Shown here piece by piece: positions 1-9,442 of a DNA stretch of 64,000 nt. Numbering within the stretch: the stretch's first letter is position 1; every line of letters starts with the position of its first letter. Source of the DNA: an uncultured SAR86 cluster bacterium (GTDB taxonomy: Bacteria; Pseudomonadota; Gammaproteobacteria; Magnimaribacterales; Magnimaribacteraceae). The notes under the pieces were generated by a model. It had not been told where the DNA came from and searched no databases. It worked only from the letters and a program-made list of their open reading frames with translations. Both the position numbers and the translations under genes were made by a program. The stretch covers positions 1 to 64,000 of the forward strand of contig CACLEZ010000001.1 of assembly GCA_902606175.1 (NCBI GenBank), given 5' to 3'.

Positions 1-494
1 AAAGCCTCCAAAAACGACAGAGTGAATCGCTCCAATTCTCGCACAAGCCAACATCGCATATGTTGCTTCGGGGATCATAGGCATATAGATACAAACTCTA
101 TCGCCTTTTTTTACATTTCTAGCTTTAAGGACATTCGCAAATTTGCATACTTCATCATGAAGTTTCTGATAGCTTATATTTTTTGTTTCTTCAGGATTAT
201 CTCCTTCCCATATGAAAGCAGTTTTTTCAGCATTTTCAGGAAGATGTCTATCAATGCAGTTCACAGACGCATTTAATTTTGCATCTTTAAACCAAACAAT
301 TTCTCCTTTCTCAATATTAGTCTCTTTTACTTTAGACCATTTATTATTCCAACTCAGATAATTCTCAGCCTGAGAAGCCCAAAACTCTTCTGGTTTGTTT
401 AAAGACCATTGGTATAGCTCTTCAAATTCAGATTCTTTTATATTTGAATTCTCCAGAACTGATAGGGAGGGTTATAGATTTTATCTTTAGTCAT
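1..494 (-). CDS. acs: Acetyl-CoA synthetase, N-terminal part (runs off the window edge, apparent frameshift near its start)
   Basis: AMP-forming acetyl-CoA synthetase makes acetyl-CoA from acetate, ATP and CoA. Read on the minus strand, the open frame contains the family's N-terminal blocks: [15 protein letters not shown], then [13 protein letters not shown] and [14 protein letters not shown] next to the window edge. The protein continues beyond base 1. The only plausible ATG, at 494, lies 5 bases after the kinase gene stop and begins [10 protein letters not shown], which fits the usual Acs start, but that frame stops after 18 codons. The Acs frame is open only from about base 471 downward and has no ATG. 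One extra base in the G-rich tract at 465-471 would join the two, so either a sequencing error or a real disruption is present. It is last in the minus-strand run with the upstream kinase. Family call firm; start unresolved. Confidence 0.85.
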
Positions 495-499
495 GAAAT

Positions 500-1189
500 T
501 TATATTAATGCAGGAGAAGGATTAAAGTACATTTTGGAACCCTCTGGTTTATTAAAGTACTCAAGAAGCTTTTCCAAAAGAAGGTTGTAATCGCTTTTAT
601 TGGCTTCCAAGTCTAAATAATCCGAATTTACTATCAAAACAGGTGATCTGTTGTATTCAAAGAAAAATTCTTTGTATGTCTCATTTAATAATTCCAGGTA
701 GTCAAAACTGATTGTTTTTTCCATTTCAATTCCTCTATGCATAACTCTTTCATAAAGAGTTTTTGTCTCAGCTTGAAGATAGATAACCAAATCAGGAGAT
801 GGAAGATCTATAGCAAGATATTGATAGATTTGTTCGTAAAGCTTCAATTCTTCTGCCGAAAGGGTTGCCTTAGCAAACAGTTTGTCTTTATCTAAAAGAA
901 AATCTGAAACTCTATTGGATGAGAAGATATCTTCTTGTTTAAGCTCTTGGATTTGTTTTACTCTTTGAAAAAGAAAAAAAAGCTGAGTAGCTAAAGCAGC
1001 CTGTGATTGATTGATATAAAAATCAGGTAAAAAAGGATTTTCGGATGGTTGCTCTAAAAAAGTTTCATAACTAAAAGAGTCTGCAAGAAGTTTTGTTAAA
1101 GTTGTTTTTCCGGCACCAATAGGTCCTTCTACAGCTATAAACGTAGGCAACTTATCATACTTTCTTATATCTATCTGACCTTTTTCCAT
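500..1189 (-). CDS. Deoxynucleoside kinase (dGK/dCK-type)
   Basis: Phosphorylates deoxynucleosides to dNMPs in the cytoplasmic salvage pathway. Near the N-terminus it has the P-loop GPIGAGKTT, then the family block EQPSENPFLPDFY and the helix LATQLFFLFQRVKQ. The C-terminal half has the YERVMHRGI region and a terminal NSDYLDLE segment typical of the deoxyguanosine/deoxyadenosine kinase group. Length (229 aa) is normal. I chose the ATG at 1189 over the TTG two codons upstream (1195); neither has a clear ribosome binding site. In related genomes this kinase often lies among pcnB, folK and panBC, here it lies between pcnB and acs. Substrate preference cannot be read from the sequence. Confidence 0.85.
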   Translation of the reverse strand: MEKGQIDIRKYDKLPTFIAVEGPIGAGKTTLTKLLADSFSYETFLEQPSENPFLPDFYINQSQAALATQLFFLFQRVKQIQELKQEDIFSSNRVSDFLLDKDKLFAKATLSAEELKLYEQIYQYLAIDLPSPDLVIYLQAETKTLYERVMHRGIEMEKTISFDYLELLNETYKEFFFEYNRSPVLIVNSDYLDLEANKSDYNLLLEKLLEYFNKPEGSKMYFNPSPALI

Positions 1190-1259
1190 ATGCAAGAATA
1201 TTACAAATATATCTTATCCTAACTTTAAAATGTTTATGTATTTTTAGGCTTAAATAGCT

Positions 1260-2450
1260 TCAGTTTGAGATTTTCTTAGTCCACCATGCACCTATACCGT
1301 TGAGATCTTCTCCTGATTTTTCTCTCAGTAAAAGAAAATCATAAGAAGCCCTAAACCTAGGATGTCTAATTAAAATTTTGGATTTTTCAGGTATTCTTAA
1401 TAACATCACTTGCATCTCCCAGGTCTCTTTTATAGATTTTTGAATTCTACTCGGGATGAAGCAATGTTCATTATGTTGTTTAAGTATTATATTTGCTGCT
1501 CTTGTAATCTTTGGAACCTTTATTTTCTTCGAATTGAGTTCACCTGTCTTATTTATTAAGGCAGGCCATAAGAATACTGAAAATAAAAAGGATGGAGTAA
1601 GTGTTTTATCCTCATCAAATCTTTTATCTGTGTTTCTTAAAGCATTAAATATAAATCTTCTATCTTTCTTGGCATCCAGATAGCCTCGCGTAACAGGGAG
1701 GATATATTTAGTAATCTGATACTTCTGCATATCCTGCATTATTGATTCCGCATTTCCCGTTAGGAACAACTTGAGTGTTTCTTCATAAATTCTTCCTGAT
1801 GATATTTCAACGAGTAAGTGAGAAAGTTTGACAATTTCTTTCTCAAGCTTGGGCTCAAAAGTTAGATCTAGCTTAGATTTGAATCTGATAGCTCTAATTA
1901 TTCTTACAGGATCTTCTCTGAATCTTTTTGAACTATCTCCTATTGATTTGAGTACTCTATTTTGTATATCTTCGTAGCCACCAACGAAATCAATTACATC
2001 CATATTTCTGATATCTAAATATAAAGAATTAATTGTAAAGTCTCTTTTATAGGCATCGTCCTCAATGCTGCCATAGTTATTATCTCTTAGAACAATTCCT
2101 TTATGAGATTTTTTAGTTTCCCTATTACTAGATGATCTGAACGTAGATATTTCTGTAATATTTCTACCAGATCTTGCATGAACTATTTTAAATCTTCTTC
2201 CTATGATTCTTGTTTTCGGAATAGCTTTTTTTATTTCTTCTGGCGTGGCATTTGTAACCACATCACAGTCTTTTGGTTTTAGCCCTAGAATTGAATCTCT
2301 TACAAAGCCGCCAACTATAAATGCATCGAACCCTGAATTATTAAGCTTTGCTATGATGGATTTAGCATCCTTATCGAGATACTTACTTTTTATACCATGC
2401 TTAGAGGCCTTAATGACCTTAGGAGAATTAGTATTTTGGTTTAGCACCAA
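1260..2450 (-). CDS. pcnB: Poly(A) polymerase I
   Basis: Adds 3' poly(A) tails to RNA, promoting its decay. It belongs to the class II nucleotidyltransferase family: GGFVRDSILG is followed by the catalytic carboxylates in KDCDVVTNATPEE. The block RRFKIVHARSGRNITEISTFR-like at about residues 85-105 separates PcnB from CCA-adding enzyme, whose equivalent differs. At 396 aa it is shorter than the E. coli enzyme (about 450 aa), with the C-terminal basic tail reduced. No in-frame ATG lies upstream; a TTG at 2450 (or the adjacent GTG) begins 6 bases after the dksA stop, so the two are probably cotranscribed. The start codon is the least certain part. Confidence 0.9.
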   Translation of the reverse strand: MVLNQNTNSPKVIKASKHGIKSKYLDKDAKSIIAKLNNSGFDAFIVGGFVRDSILGLKPKDCDVVTNATPEEIKKAIPKTRIIGRRFKIVHARSGRNITEISTFRSSSNRETKKSHKGIVLRDNNYGSIEDDAYKRDFTINSLYLDIRNMDVIDFVGGYEDIQNRVLKSIGDSSKRFREDPVRIIRAIRFKSKLDLTFEPKLEKEIVKLSHLLVEISSGRIYEETLKLFLTGNAESIMQDMQKYQITKYILPVTRGYLDAKKDRRFIFNALRNTDKRFDEDKTLTPSFLFSVFLWPALINKTGELNSKKIKVPKITRAANIILKQHNEHCFIPSRIQKSIKETWEMQVMLLRIPEKSKILIRHPRFRASYDFLLLREKSGEDLNGIGAWWTKKISN

Positions 2451-2456
2451 AACATT

Positions 2457-3062
2457 TTAGCCATATTGCTGCCTTTCATGAATCTCTTCTATGGTTTTAC
2501 AATCAATACATCTTGTTGCCGTAGGCCTGGCTTCTAACCTTCTTATTCCAATTTCTATTCCGCAGGATGCACAATATCCATAATCATCAGATTTTAGATC
2601 TTCAATAGATTCACTAATTTTTGATAAAAGTCTTCTTTCTCTTTCTCTTGTTCTAAGCTCTAGAGTAAATTCTTCCTCATGTGTAGCTCTGTCAGATTCA
2701 TCTGGAAAGTGACTAGCATTTTTTTGTATTTTATCTGCCGTTCTATCTTGTTCTAGTTGTAATTGTTCTTTCCAACTCGCTAGTATTTCTTGAAAATGCT
2801 GTTTTTGCTTAGCATTCATATATTTTTCATTTTTCTTAAGCGCGTAGGGCTTAATTGAAGCTAGGAATTGAGACTCTTCATAACGATCTGCTTTCTTAGT
2901 TTTCTTAGATGTAACTTTTTTAGTTGATACCGTCTTTGCTGTGCTTTTTCTAGCAGTTTTTTTCTTAGAAGGCTTTGTTTTAACTGGTGCTTTTTTTGCC
3001 GTTGTTTTTTTGGCTGGAGTCTTTTTGGTGGCCGGTTTCTTTACTGTTTTTTTTGCAGGCAT
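2457..3062 (-). CDS. dksA: RNA polymerase-binding regulator DksA with lysine-rich N-terminal extension
   Basis: DksA enters the RNA polymerase secondary channel and, with ppGpp, mediates the stringent response, including repression of rRNA promoters. Residues about 70-201 are canonical: the coiled-coil tip DESDRATHEE carries the D-x2-D-x-A motif, and the zinc finger uses Cys164, Cys167, Cys185 and Cys188 (YCASC and RCIDC). Residues 2-62 are an added tail of KKT/AKK-type repeats rich in Lys, Ala and Thr, resembling histone H1-like bacterial tails; E. coli DksA (151 aa) lacks it. The gene follows the PfkB kinase by 58 bases and precedes pcnB. An rrn promoter with a GC-rich discriminator occurs in this same window (11986-12013), a likely target. 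Confidence 0.93.
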   Translation of the reverse strand: MPAKKTVKKPATKKTPAKKTTAKKAPVKTKPSKKKTARKSTAKTVSTKKVTSKKTKKADRYEESQFLASIKPYALKKNEKYMNAKQKQHFQEILASWKEQLQLEQDRTADKIQKNASHFPDESDRATHEEEFTLELRTRERERRLLSKISESIEDLKSDDYGYCASCGIEIGIRRLEARPTATRCIDCKTIEEIHERQQYG

Positions 3063-3120
3063 TTTGTGAATTCTCTAATTGTTTAATGCTGAAGGCGCAG
3101 CAATTTAGCAGAATAATTTT

Positions 3121-4128
3121 TTAATTGCTAGTAAAAGTTCTCTTAATTTCTTCATATTCTTTTTTTGATAATCTAGGCCCATTTTTTTGCACAATTTTTG
3201 AAGCAGCGAAGCATCCAAATTTAGAGGATTCTTCAAGATTTTTTTGATTATTTAGACCATTTAAAACAGCACCAGCAAACATATCGCCAGCACCATTTGT
3301 GTCTATAGCCTTGACCTCTTCTCCAGAAACAGAAAATTCATAATTTTCATCGTAACCGATGCAGCCATCTGATCCTTTTGTAATGATAAGGTTACGAGTG
3401 TAATCTTTGAAATAACTAAAAATTTCCTTTTCAATAACACTACCTGCAAACTCCTGCGCTTCAGATTCATTACAGAAAATTAGATCGCAATTAATTTCTA
3501 TAAGTTCTACAAGTTCTTTTTTAAATGAGTTCACTATAAAAGTATCTGACAAAGATAGGGCTACTTTAGTATCATATTTTTTTGCTTGCGTTATAGCCTC
3601 TTTAAAAGTGCTATAACCTTCTGGAGAAGCAACTAGATAGCCTTCTAAAAATATGTAATCAGAATTTTTGATAACTTCTTCATCCACATTTTTGGTAGAA
3701 ATATTAGAATTTATTCCAAGGTTTGTGCACATGGTTCTTTCTGCATCATCTGAGATCATGACAAGACATTGTCCAGAAGGTATTTCTGAATCAATCAATT
3801 CAGAAGTATGACCTATTCCATTAGACGACAAGTCTTCCAGATAAAATCTTCCATTGTCATCATCAGAAACAATACAAGACATATGACAAGAAGATCCAAA
3901 AAGAGAAGCAGCAACAACTGAATTAGTGGCAGAGCCGCCACAAGCCTTGTCAGGCAATTTCCCAAGATCTATAAGCTCTTGAATTAAATTAATTTGATCA
4001 TCTTTTTCAATTAATGTCATTCCTCCCTTGGCTATACCTCTTTCTTCATTCGCTTTAACGAAATCATCATCAATTTGAAAGGTTATATCGACTAAAGCAC
4101 TACCAAGACAACAAAGATCATATTTCAT
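3121..4128 (-). CDS. PfkB-family carbohydrate/nucleoside kinase, probably adenosine kinase
   Basis: Ribokinase-fold kinase. The N-terminus (YDLCCLGSALVDI) and GGSATNSVVAASLFG match the PfkB substrate-binding region, and the C-terminal anion-hole/catalytic motif is DTNGAGDMFAGAVL with the catalytic Asp in GAGD. Overall pattern and length (335 aa) are closest to the adenosine kinase-like group common in marine Proteobacteria, but sugar kinases share these motifs, so the substrate is inferred. I start at the ATG at 4128 rather than a TTG four codons upstream. It is divergent from mrcB across about 65 bases and is the first gene of the minus-strand run PfkB-dksA-pcnB. Confidence 0.75.
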   Translation of the reverse strand: MKYDLCCLGSALVDITFQIDDDFVKANEERGIAKGGMTLIEKDDQINLIQELIDLGKLPDKACGGSATNSVVAASLFGSSCHMSCIVSDDDNGRFYLEDLSSNGIGHTSELIDSEIPSGQCLVMISDDAERTMCTNLGINSNISTKNVDEEVIKNSDYIFLEGYLVASPEGYSTFKEAITQAKKYDTKVALSLSDTFIVNSFKKELVELIEINCDLIFCNESEAQEFAGSVIEKEIFSYFKDYTRNLIITKGSDGCIGYDENYEFSVSGEEVKAIDTNGAGDMFAGAVLNGLNNQKNLEESSKFGCFAASKIVQKNGPRLSKKEYEEIKRTFTSN

Positions 4129-4193
4129 TTTTTTACACAAAATTTTTTAAAAAACGTAGACTGTGCCAAATGGAGCAAGTAATCAAGTATTAA

Positions 4194-6491
4194 ATGAAAT
4201 TTAAGCTGACAATAGGATTTTTTATCGGTTTTATTTCGATAATAGTCATTATTTTCACTGCCGCAACTATTGCCGTTCTCGATTATCGAGTCACATCTAA
4301 ACTAGACGGTGTACTGTGGACCATACCTGCAAAAATATACTCACGTCCTTTAGAATTGGCAGAAGGCATTAACCTCAATAAGGATAATCTGATTAAAGAA
4401 TTAGAAATGCTTTCGTATGAAAGGGTTAAAAATCCTCTGCAGCCTGGTGAGTTCAAATTTTCTAAAGATGATCTAAAAATATTCCTTCGAGGTTATTTAG
4501 ATCAGCGCTCGGGTATATTTAATATAAATTTTGATGCTTCTGAGATTAAGGGAATTAGTAATCAGTTGGGGATATCCGAAGATCTAATAAAACTCGAACC
4601 AACCGTTATTGGTGGCATGTACCCTTCCCATATGGAGGATAGAGTACTACTTAATTGGCCAGAAGTACCACCAATATTAGTTGATACTATTCTTGCAGTG
4701 GAGGATCAAGATTTCTTTAATCATTATGGAATTTCATTGAAATCTATTTCACGAGCATTTCTAAGAAATGTGCAAGCTGGAGAGGTAGAGCAAGGTGGTA
4801 GTACCATCACACAACAATTGGCTAAAAGTCTATTCTTTTCATCTGAGCAAACCTTAAGAAGAAAGGTTTTGGAAGCAATTGCTTCTTTGATAATAGAATT
4901 TCGTTATTCAAAAGAAGAAATTCTTTTGGCATATATAAATGATGTATTCCTTGCACAATCGGGGAAGAGAGCAATTCATGGATTCGGGATGGGCGCACAA
5001 CATTTTTTTGGTACTTCAATTCAAAATCTCTCTACGGATCAAGTAGCTCTTTTAGTAGGAATGCTCAAAGGACCCTCTTTTTACAATCCAAGAAGAAATC
5101 CAAATAATGCTACAAAAAGAAGGAACTTAGTTTTAAGAGTTTTAAATACTAGCAATAAAATATCGGACTCATCATTCGAGACATTAAAAAATAAAGAGCT
5201 TGGTGTTTCCTTGCCTAATTATAGAACTGAGACCCGATATCCTGCTTTTCATGACATAGTTAGGCTTGAACTCCAGAAGAATTTTGATGAGAAAGAGCTT
5301 CGAACTAAGGGCTTGGCTGTTGAAACTAATTTGGATCCTGTACTGCAAGATTCTTTAGAGAAAAATCTCCAAAAAACTAAACTTCAGTTAATAAAAAAAT
5401 ATGGTTCTAGACTAGATGAGCTTGAGGGTGCTGCCATAGCAGTTGATATTTCTACTGGTGAGGTCAAAGCTGTCGCAGGAAGTACCAAGCCATCTAGTTA
5501 TGGTTTCAATAGGTCTATAAATGCTATAAGACCAATAGGATCTTTAGTGAAACCTTTCATCTATCTGACTGCTTTAGATAAATACAATGATTATAATCTC
5601 ACAACCTTATTGGATGATTCTAAGTTAAGCCTTATGAGTGGCGGTAAGGTTTGGGAACCTGATAATTTTGATAAGAAATTTCATGGTGAAATACCATTAC
5701 ATGTAGCTTTATGGCAATCTTATAATATCGCTTCAGCCAGGCTTGGAATAGATCTGGGATATGAAGCTGTAGAAAACATGTTTCTAAACCTTGGCATGAA
5801 AAAGGATGTTCCTAATTATCCTTCCCTTTTTATAGGGTCATTTGAACTTTCTCCTTATCAGGCTATTCAAGCTTATCAGACTATAGCAAGTGATGGTTTT
5901 TACTCGCCTTTGAGATCTATTAGACAAATTAAAGACACTGAGGGAAAGATTGAATTCTCCTATCCTTATAGTATAAATCAAACAATTAGACCTGAGCCCG
6001 TAGCATTATTGAAATTTGCTATGCAACAGACCTTTGAACGCGGTACTGCTAGAGGTTATTCAAAGAAGCAGATTCAATTATGGAATGCTGGAGGAAAAAC
6101 AGGTACTTCAGACGATCAAAGAGATAGTTGGTTTGTTGGTTTTGCGGGCGAACTTTTGGTTCTTGTGTGGCTCGGATTTGATGACAATAGACAAACTCCC
6201 TTAACTGGACGAACAGGTGCATTTCAGGTTTGGAAGAATTTCATAAATGATATTAAACCAGTTAAAACCATTCAATCTTCATTGCCACGCATTAATTACG
6301 TTTGGACAGATATTGGAGATGGATTACGAAGTGGTAAAAAATGTAAAAATTCTATACTTACACCTTTTATAGAAGGAACTGAACCGAATAAAATACCTGA
6401 TGTCAGAAGAGAGTGTTCAAGTAAGATTGAAAGTTCAAGAAATACTGTAATGGATAAGTTAAAAGAAGTTTTTGAGGTGGGTCAGGGATGA
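4194..6491 (+). CDS. mrcB: Penicillin-binding protein 1b (bifunctional peptidoglycan synthase)
   Basis: Inner-membrane class A PBP that polymerises and cross-links peptidoglycan. One N-terminal transmembrane segment (about residues 7-29) is followed by a UB2H-like region, then the GT51 domain with catalytic Glu170 (ILAVEDQDFF) and the QGGSTITQQLAKSLF block. The transpeptidase domain has all three active-site motifs: S450-L-V-K453, S509-Y-N511 and K635-T-G637. The sequence around the UB2H-like region and overall architecture fit PBP1b rather than PBP1a; a separate PBP1a is at 36670. Length 765 aa is normal. It overlaps the following lipoprotein gene by 4 bases (ATGA), so the two are translationally coupled. 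Confidence 0.95.
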   Translation: MKFKLTIGFFIGFISIIVIIFTAATIAVLDYRVTSKLDGVLWTIPAKIYSRPLELAEGINLNKDNLIKELEMLSYERVKNPLQPGEFKFSKDDLKIFLRGYLDQRSGIFNINFDASEIKGISNQLGISEDLIKLEPTVIGGMYPSHMEDRVLLNWPEVPPILVDTILAVEDQDFFNHYGISLKSISRAFLRNVQAGEVEQGGSTITQQLAKSLFFSSEQTLRRKVLEAIASLIIEFRYSKEEILLAYINDVFLAQSGKRAIHGFGMGAQHFFGTSIQNLSTDQVALLVGMLKGPSFYNPRRNPNNATKRRNLVLRVLNTSNKISDSSFETLKNKELGVSLPNYRTETRYPAFHDIVRLELQKNFDEKELRTKGLAVETNLDPVLQDSLEKNLQKTKLQLIKKYGSRLDELEGAAIAVDISTGEVKAVAGSTKPSSYGFNRSINAIRPIGSLVKPFIYLTALDKYNDYNLTTLLDDSKLSLMSGGKVWEPDNFDKKFHGEIPLHVALWQSYNIASARLGIDLGYEAVENMFLNLGMKKDVPNYPSLFIGSFELSPYQAIQAYQTIASDGFYSPLRSIRQIKDTEGKIEFSYPYSINQTIRPEPVALLKFAMQQTFERGTARGYSKKQIQLWNAGGKTGTSDDQRDSWFVGFAGELLVLVWLGFDDNRQTPLTGRTGAFQVWKNFINDIKPVKTIQSSLPRINYVWTDIGDGLRSGKKCKNSILTPFIEGTEPNKIPDVRRECSSKIESSRNTVMDKLKEVFEVGQG

Positions 6492-6928
6492 AGTTAATTA
6501 AATTAGCAATAACCCTTTTAATTATTACAGGCTTATTGTCGTGTGCATCAAATCAAAATATGAGGGATGCGAGTAACTATAAGATCCCAGTAAATGATTT
6601 CTCCAGAACTGTTGAACTATTGATTTCTAACCAACAGTTTTTAGAAGATGAAATTATGAAAATAAACTCTCAAAATCCTTCTGTTCAGAGGATACTTTTA
6701 GCTGCTGACTCCGATTTGAAAAAAGAAAACTATATTAAAACTAACTCTGAACTTGAAAGGGCTTTTAGGATAACTAAAAATGACGGCGCGTTATATCTTA
6801 GACTAGCACACTTAAGGTATAAACAAGGGTTACTGAAGGAATCTGAATCCTTTGCCTCTAAAGGATTGTTGTTAACAAATATTTCATCTTGGGAAAGATT
6901 ACTCCTAAATGTTTATCTAAAAAACTAA
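6488..6928 (+). CDS. Small TPR-like lipoprotein coupled to PBP1b (LpoP-like candidate)
   Basis: The N-terminus is a lipoprotein signal peptide with lipobox LLSC (Cys about residue 19), so the mature protein should be lipid-anchored. The C-terminal half (KTNSELERAFRITKNDGALY, then RLAHLRYKQGLLKESES) looks like one or two tetratricopeptide helical hairpins. It starts inside the mrcB stop codon region (ATGA overlap). In Pseudomonas the PBP1b activator LpoP is a TPR lipoprotein linked to PBP1b, so by position and architecture this is a candidate outer-membrane activator of the upstream enzyme. That role is inferred; the sequence alone shows only lipoprotein plus TPR-like repeats. Length 146 aa. 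Confidence 0.75.
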   Translation: MKLIKLAITLLIITGLLSCASNQNMRDASNYKIPVNDFSRTVELLISNQQFLEDEIMKINSQNPSVQRILLAADSDLKKENYIKTNSELERAFRITKNDGALYLRLAHLRYKQGLLKESESFASKGLLLTNISSWERLLLNVYLKN

Positions 6929-6989
6929 GCCTAGATAGTCTCATTGCAAGTATATATAATCCGCTTCCCTTAAATATGGAAGCATATTG

Positions 6990-7997
6990 ATGACGAAAGT
7001 TGGAATTATAGGAGGATCAGGTTTTGCTGGCGAAGAGCTAATAAAACTCTTATCTCTCCATGACTCAAGTTCTATTATAGCTATTAGCTCAAGAGAGCTA
7101 AAAAATACTCCTGTATCAGACTTATTTCAAGGTACTGATTTAAATTTTGTAGATCCGGAAGATCAGATCTTTTTTCAATGTGATGTCGTTTTCTTCGCAA
7201 CTCCGCATGGAACTGCAATGGATAAAGCAAATTCTTTTATTCAGAAAGGAATTAAAGTTATTGATCTATCTGCAGATTTTCGACTAAAAGATCCTTCAAT
7301 CTGGAGAGAATGGTATGGTTCGAATCACAGAGATTTAGAAAACTTAAAGAATTCTATTTACGGTCTGACTGAACTTAATGCTGAGTTGATAGAAACCAGC
7401 AATCTTGTAGCTGTACCTGGCTGTTATCCAACTGCATCTATTCTTGGATTGCTACCTTTAGTCAAAAACAAGCTTCCAATAGATTCAATTATAATTGATG
7501 CAAAGTCAGGAATTAGCGGAGCAGGTAGGACTACAGTTAATGAAAGCCTAAAAGATGATATTCAAGAAAATTTTAGAGCATATGCTACTGGAGGACATCG
7601 ACATCTCCCCGAAATGATTGAAGTCCTTGAAGGAATTTATGGGTTATCTTTAAAAATTAATTTTTTACCTCACCTTATTCCCGCCATGAGGGGAATTTAC
7701 TCAACTATATATGTTAATTTCGAGGATACTAACCATCAATCAATAGAAGAGATTTATAGAGATTTTTACCAAGACTCACTCAATATTGAATTAATGATAG
7801 ATGGTCAAGTTCCTGAAATTCTGAAAGTTGCTGAGACGAATAATTGTCAGATAGGTATTTATCAATCAGCCATTGAGAATCAAATTGTGATTATTTCAGC
7901 CATTGATAATTTAGTTAAAGGAGCCGCAGGCCAAGCGATAGAATGCTACAATCTAATGACTGGTAATTATCAATTGAAAGGTATAAATAATGGTTGA
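6990..7997 (+). CDS. argC: N-acetyl-gamma-glutamyl-phosphate reductase
   Basis: Third step of arginine synthesis: NADPH-dependent reduction of N-acetylglutamyl phosphate to the semialdehyde. The NADP-binding glycine-rich loop [14 protein letters not shown] is at the N-terminus, the catalytic Cys145 lies in [13 protein letters not shown], and the conserved GGHRHLPEM supplies the active-site His. Length (335 aa) is typical of the single-domain type. I start at the ATG at 6990, preceded by GGAAG at 6978-6982, rather than the adjoining TTG at 6987. It overlaps erpA by 8 bases. argB, the preceding step, is encoded elsewhere in this window (39629-40492). Confidence 0.95.
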   Translation: MTKVGIIGGSGFAGEELIKLLSLHDSSSIIAISSRELKNTPVSDLFQGTDLNFVDPEDQIFFQCDVVFFATPHGTAMDKANSFIQKGIKVIDLSADFRLKDPSIWREWYGSNHRDLENLKNSIYGLTELNAELIETSNLVAVPGCYPTASILGLLPLVKNKLPIDSIIIDAKSGISGAGRTTVNESLKDDIQENFRAYATGGHRHLPEMIEVLEGIYGLSLKINFLPHLIPAMRGIYSTIYVNFEDTNHQSIEEIYRDFYQDSLNIELMIDGQVPEILKVAETNNCQIGIYQSAIENQIVIISAIDNLVKGAAGQAIECYNLMTGNYQLKGINNG

Positions 7998-8340
7998 AAC
8001 TTATACACCCTCCTTAATGCAGCTGACAGATGGAGCTGTTGATAAGATTTTATCTCTTAAAAATAAAGAGTCAGAATCTGAAATTTTAAATCTCAGGGTA
8101 TATGTTACTGGCGGAGGGTGTTCGGGTTTTCAGTACGGATTTTCTTTTGACGATATAATAGAAGAAGACGATACATGTATAGAAAAAGAGGGAGCTAATT
8201 TGGTTATTGACTCCTTAAGCTTGCAGTATCTCCAAGGATCAACAGTAGATTATGTAGAAGATTTAACGGGTTCAAAATTTATAATTTCTAATCCGAATGC
8301 CACTACAACTTGCGGCTGTGGAGAATCCTTCTCTATTTAG
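7990..8340 (+). CDS. erpA: Iron-sulfur cluster insertion protein ErpA (A-type carrier)
   Basis: A-type carrier that delivers Fe-S clusters to apoproteins. The three invariant cysteines are present: Cys44 in [12 protein letters not shown] and Cys108/Cys110 in TTCGCGESF at the C-terminus. Length 116 aa is standard. The gene overlaps argC by 8 bases upstream and the convergent anmK by 8 bases downstream, so there is no room for an independent terminator. Its position between argC and anmK is the usual Pseudomonas-type arrangement and supports ErpA over IscA, which would sit in an isc operon. Confidence 0.93.
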   Translation: MVETYTPSLMQLTDGAVDKILSLKNKESESEILNLRVYVTGGGCSGFQYGFSFDDIIEEDDTCIEKEGANLVIDSLSLQYLQGSTVDYVEDLTGSKFIISNPNATTTCGCGESFSI

Positions 8341-9442
8341 TAGGTAAATATACTTTACCCAAGAACACTTTCTCGTTGCTTCCTGTAATTGCACTCATAT
8401 TAAATTTAATATTATTTACTCTTTTATATGCCAACCAAGCAAAACAAATAGCTTCTATGTAATCTGGATCTAGCCCAAGTTTATCTGTTGTGTAACATTT
8501 CTCTCCCAAAAGGGATGATATCCTGCGCATCAAAAATTTATTATGAACTCCGCCGCCGCATATATATATATTTTCATTTACGATTTTAAGTCTCTTCAAA
8601 GAATTTGAGAGACTGCTTGCAGTAAGTTCTACTAGGGTTGCTTGAGTATCACGAGGATCTATTTCTCGTTTTAGTTTCATAAGACAATCTTGAAGCCAAG
8701 ATAAGTTAAAGTAATCTGGGCCAGTGCTTTTAGGCGGCTCAAGCGAAAAATAATTGTCTTTCATCATTATATCGAGTAAGTCTTGATCGACAGTTCCTGA
8801 TTTTGCCCAATTACCTTCGTTATCATAGTTGCCCCTTTTATTTTTTTTTGTCCAAATATCTAAAAGACAATTTCCTGGACCGGTATCAAAACCTAGTAGT
8901 TTTGCGCCACCTAATAAGGAAATATTAGTAATACCTCCGATATTTATTATTACTCTCTTCTTATTCTCTTTAGCGAATACTTCTTTATGAAAAATAGGAG
9001 ACAAAGGTGCGCCTTGTCCTCCTTTAGCAATGTCATCATCTCTAAAATTGGCAATAGTCTTTATACCGAGCTTATTACTTATTAATTGAGGATTACCAAT
9101 TTGAAGTGAAAAAGGCGGTATAGAATTAGGTTCATGTTTAATAGTTTGCCCATGAGAGCCTATCGCCTCAATTTTTTCTTTTTTCAAACTGAGAGATGCA
9201 ATAAATTCTTCTATTTTATCGGAAAAAAATTCGCCTAGTCTTAAATCTAAATCTTTGATTAGAGTTTCGTTAAGCTTCTTAGATCTTGTATTTTCACTAA
9301 TTTCTTCTTTTATATTACTTGGTATATCGTAATCCTTTAGTCCAATTATGTTCAACTCATTATCAGAAAACTCAACTGCTGCGCAATCTAAAGAATCTGC
9401 ACTAGTTCCAGTCATTAACCCAATATAGATTTCACCCGCCAT
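8333..9442 (-). CDS. anmK: Anhydro-N-acetylmuramic acid kinase
   Basis: Phosphorylates and opens 1,6-anhydroMurNAc recovered from peptidoglycan turnover, giving MurNAc-6-phosphate. The N-terminus [20 protein letters not shown] is the AnmK phosphate-binding signature; [11 protein letters not shown] and the sugar-site block [14 protein letters not shown] follow; the ATP-site ICGGGVHN is near the C-terminus. Length 369 aa is normal. It lies immediately downstream of the M23 peptidase on the same strand (11-base overlap), a linkage that makes sense for cell-wall remodelling and recycling. Its 3' end overlaps erpA tail-to-tail by 8 bases. Confidence 0.95.
   Translation of the reverse strand: MAGEIYIGLMTGTSADSLDCAAVEFSDNELNIIGLKDYDIPSNIKEEISENTRSKKLNETLIKDLDLRLGEFFSDKIEEFIASLSLKKEKIEAIGSHGQTIKHEPNSIPPFSLQIGNPQLISNKLGIKTIANFRDDDIAKGGQGAPLSPIFHKEVFAKENKKRVIINIGGITNISLLGGAKLLGFDTGPGNCLLDIWTKKNKRGNYDNEGNWAKSGTVDQDLLDIMMKDNYFSLEPPKSTGPDYFNLSWLQDCLMKLKREIDPRDTQATLVELTASSLSNSLKRLKIVNENIYICGGGVHNKFLMRRISSLLGEKCYTTDKLGLDPDYIEAICFAWLAYKRVNNIKFNMSAITGSNEKVFLGKVYLPTK

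Noticed and set aside
2877-3062. Tandem DNA repeat in the dksA start region
   Set aside because: The similarity comes from Lys/Ala/Thr codon bias in low-complexity protein sequence, not from a conserved repeat unit.
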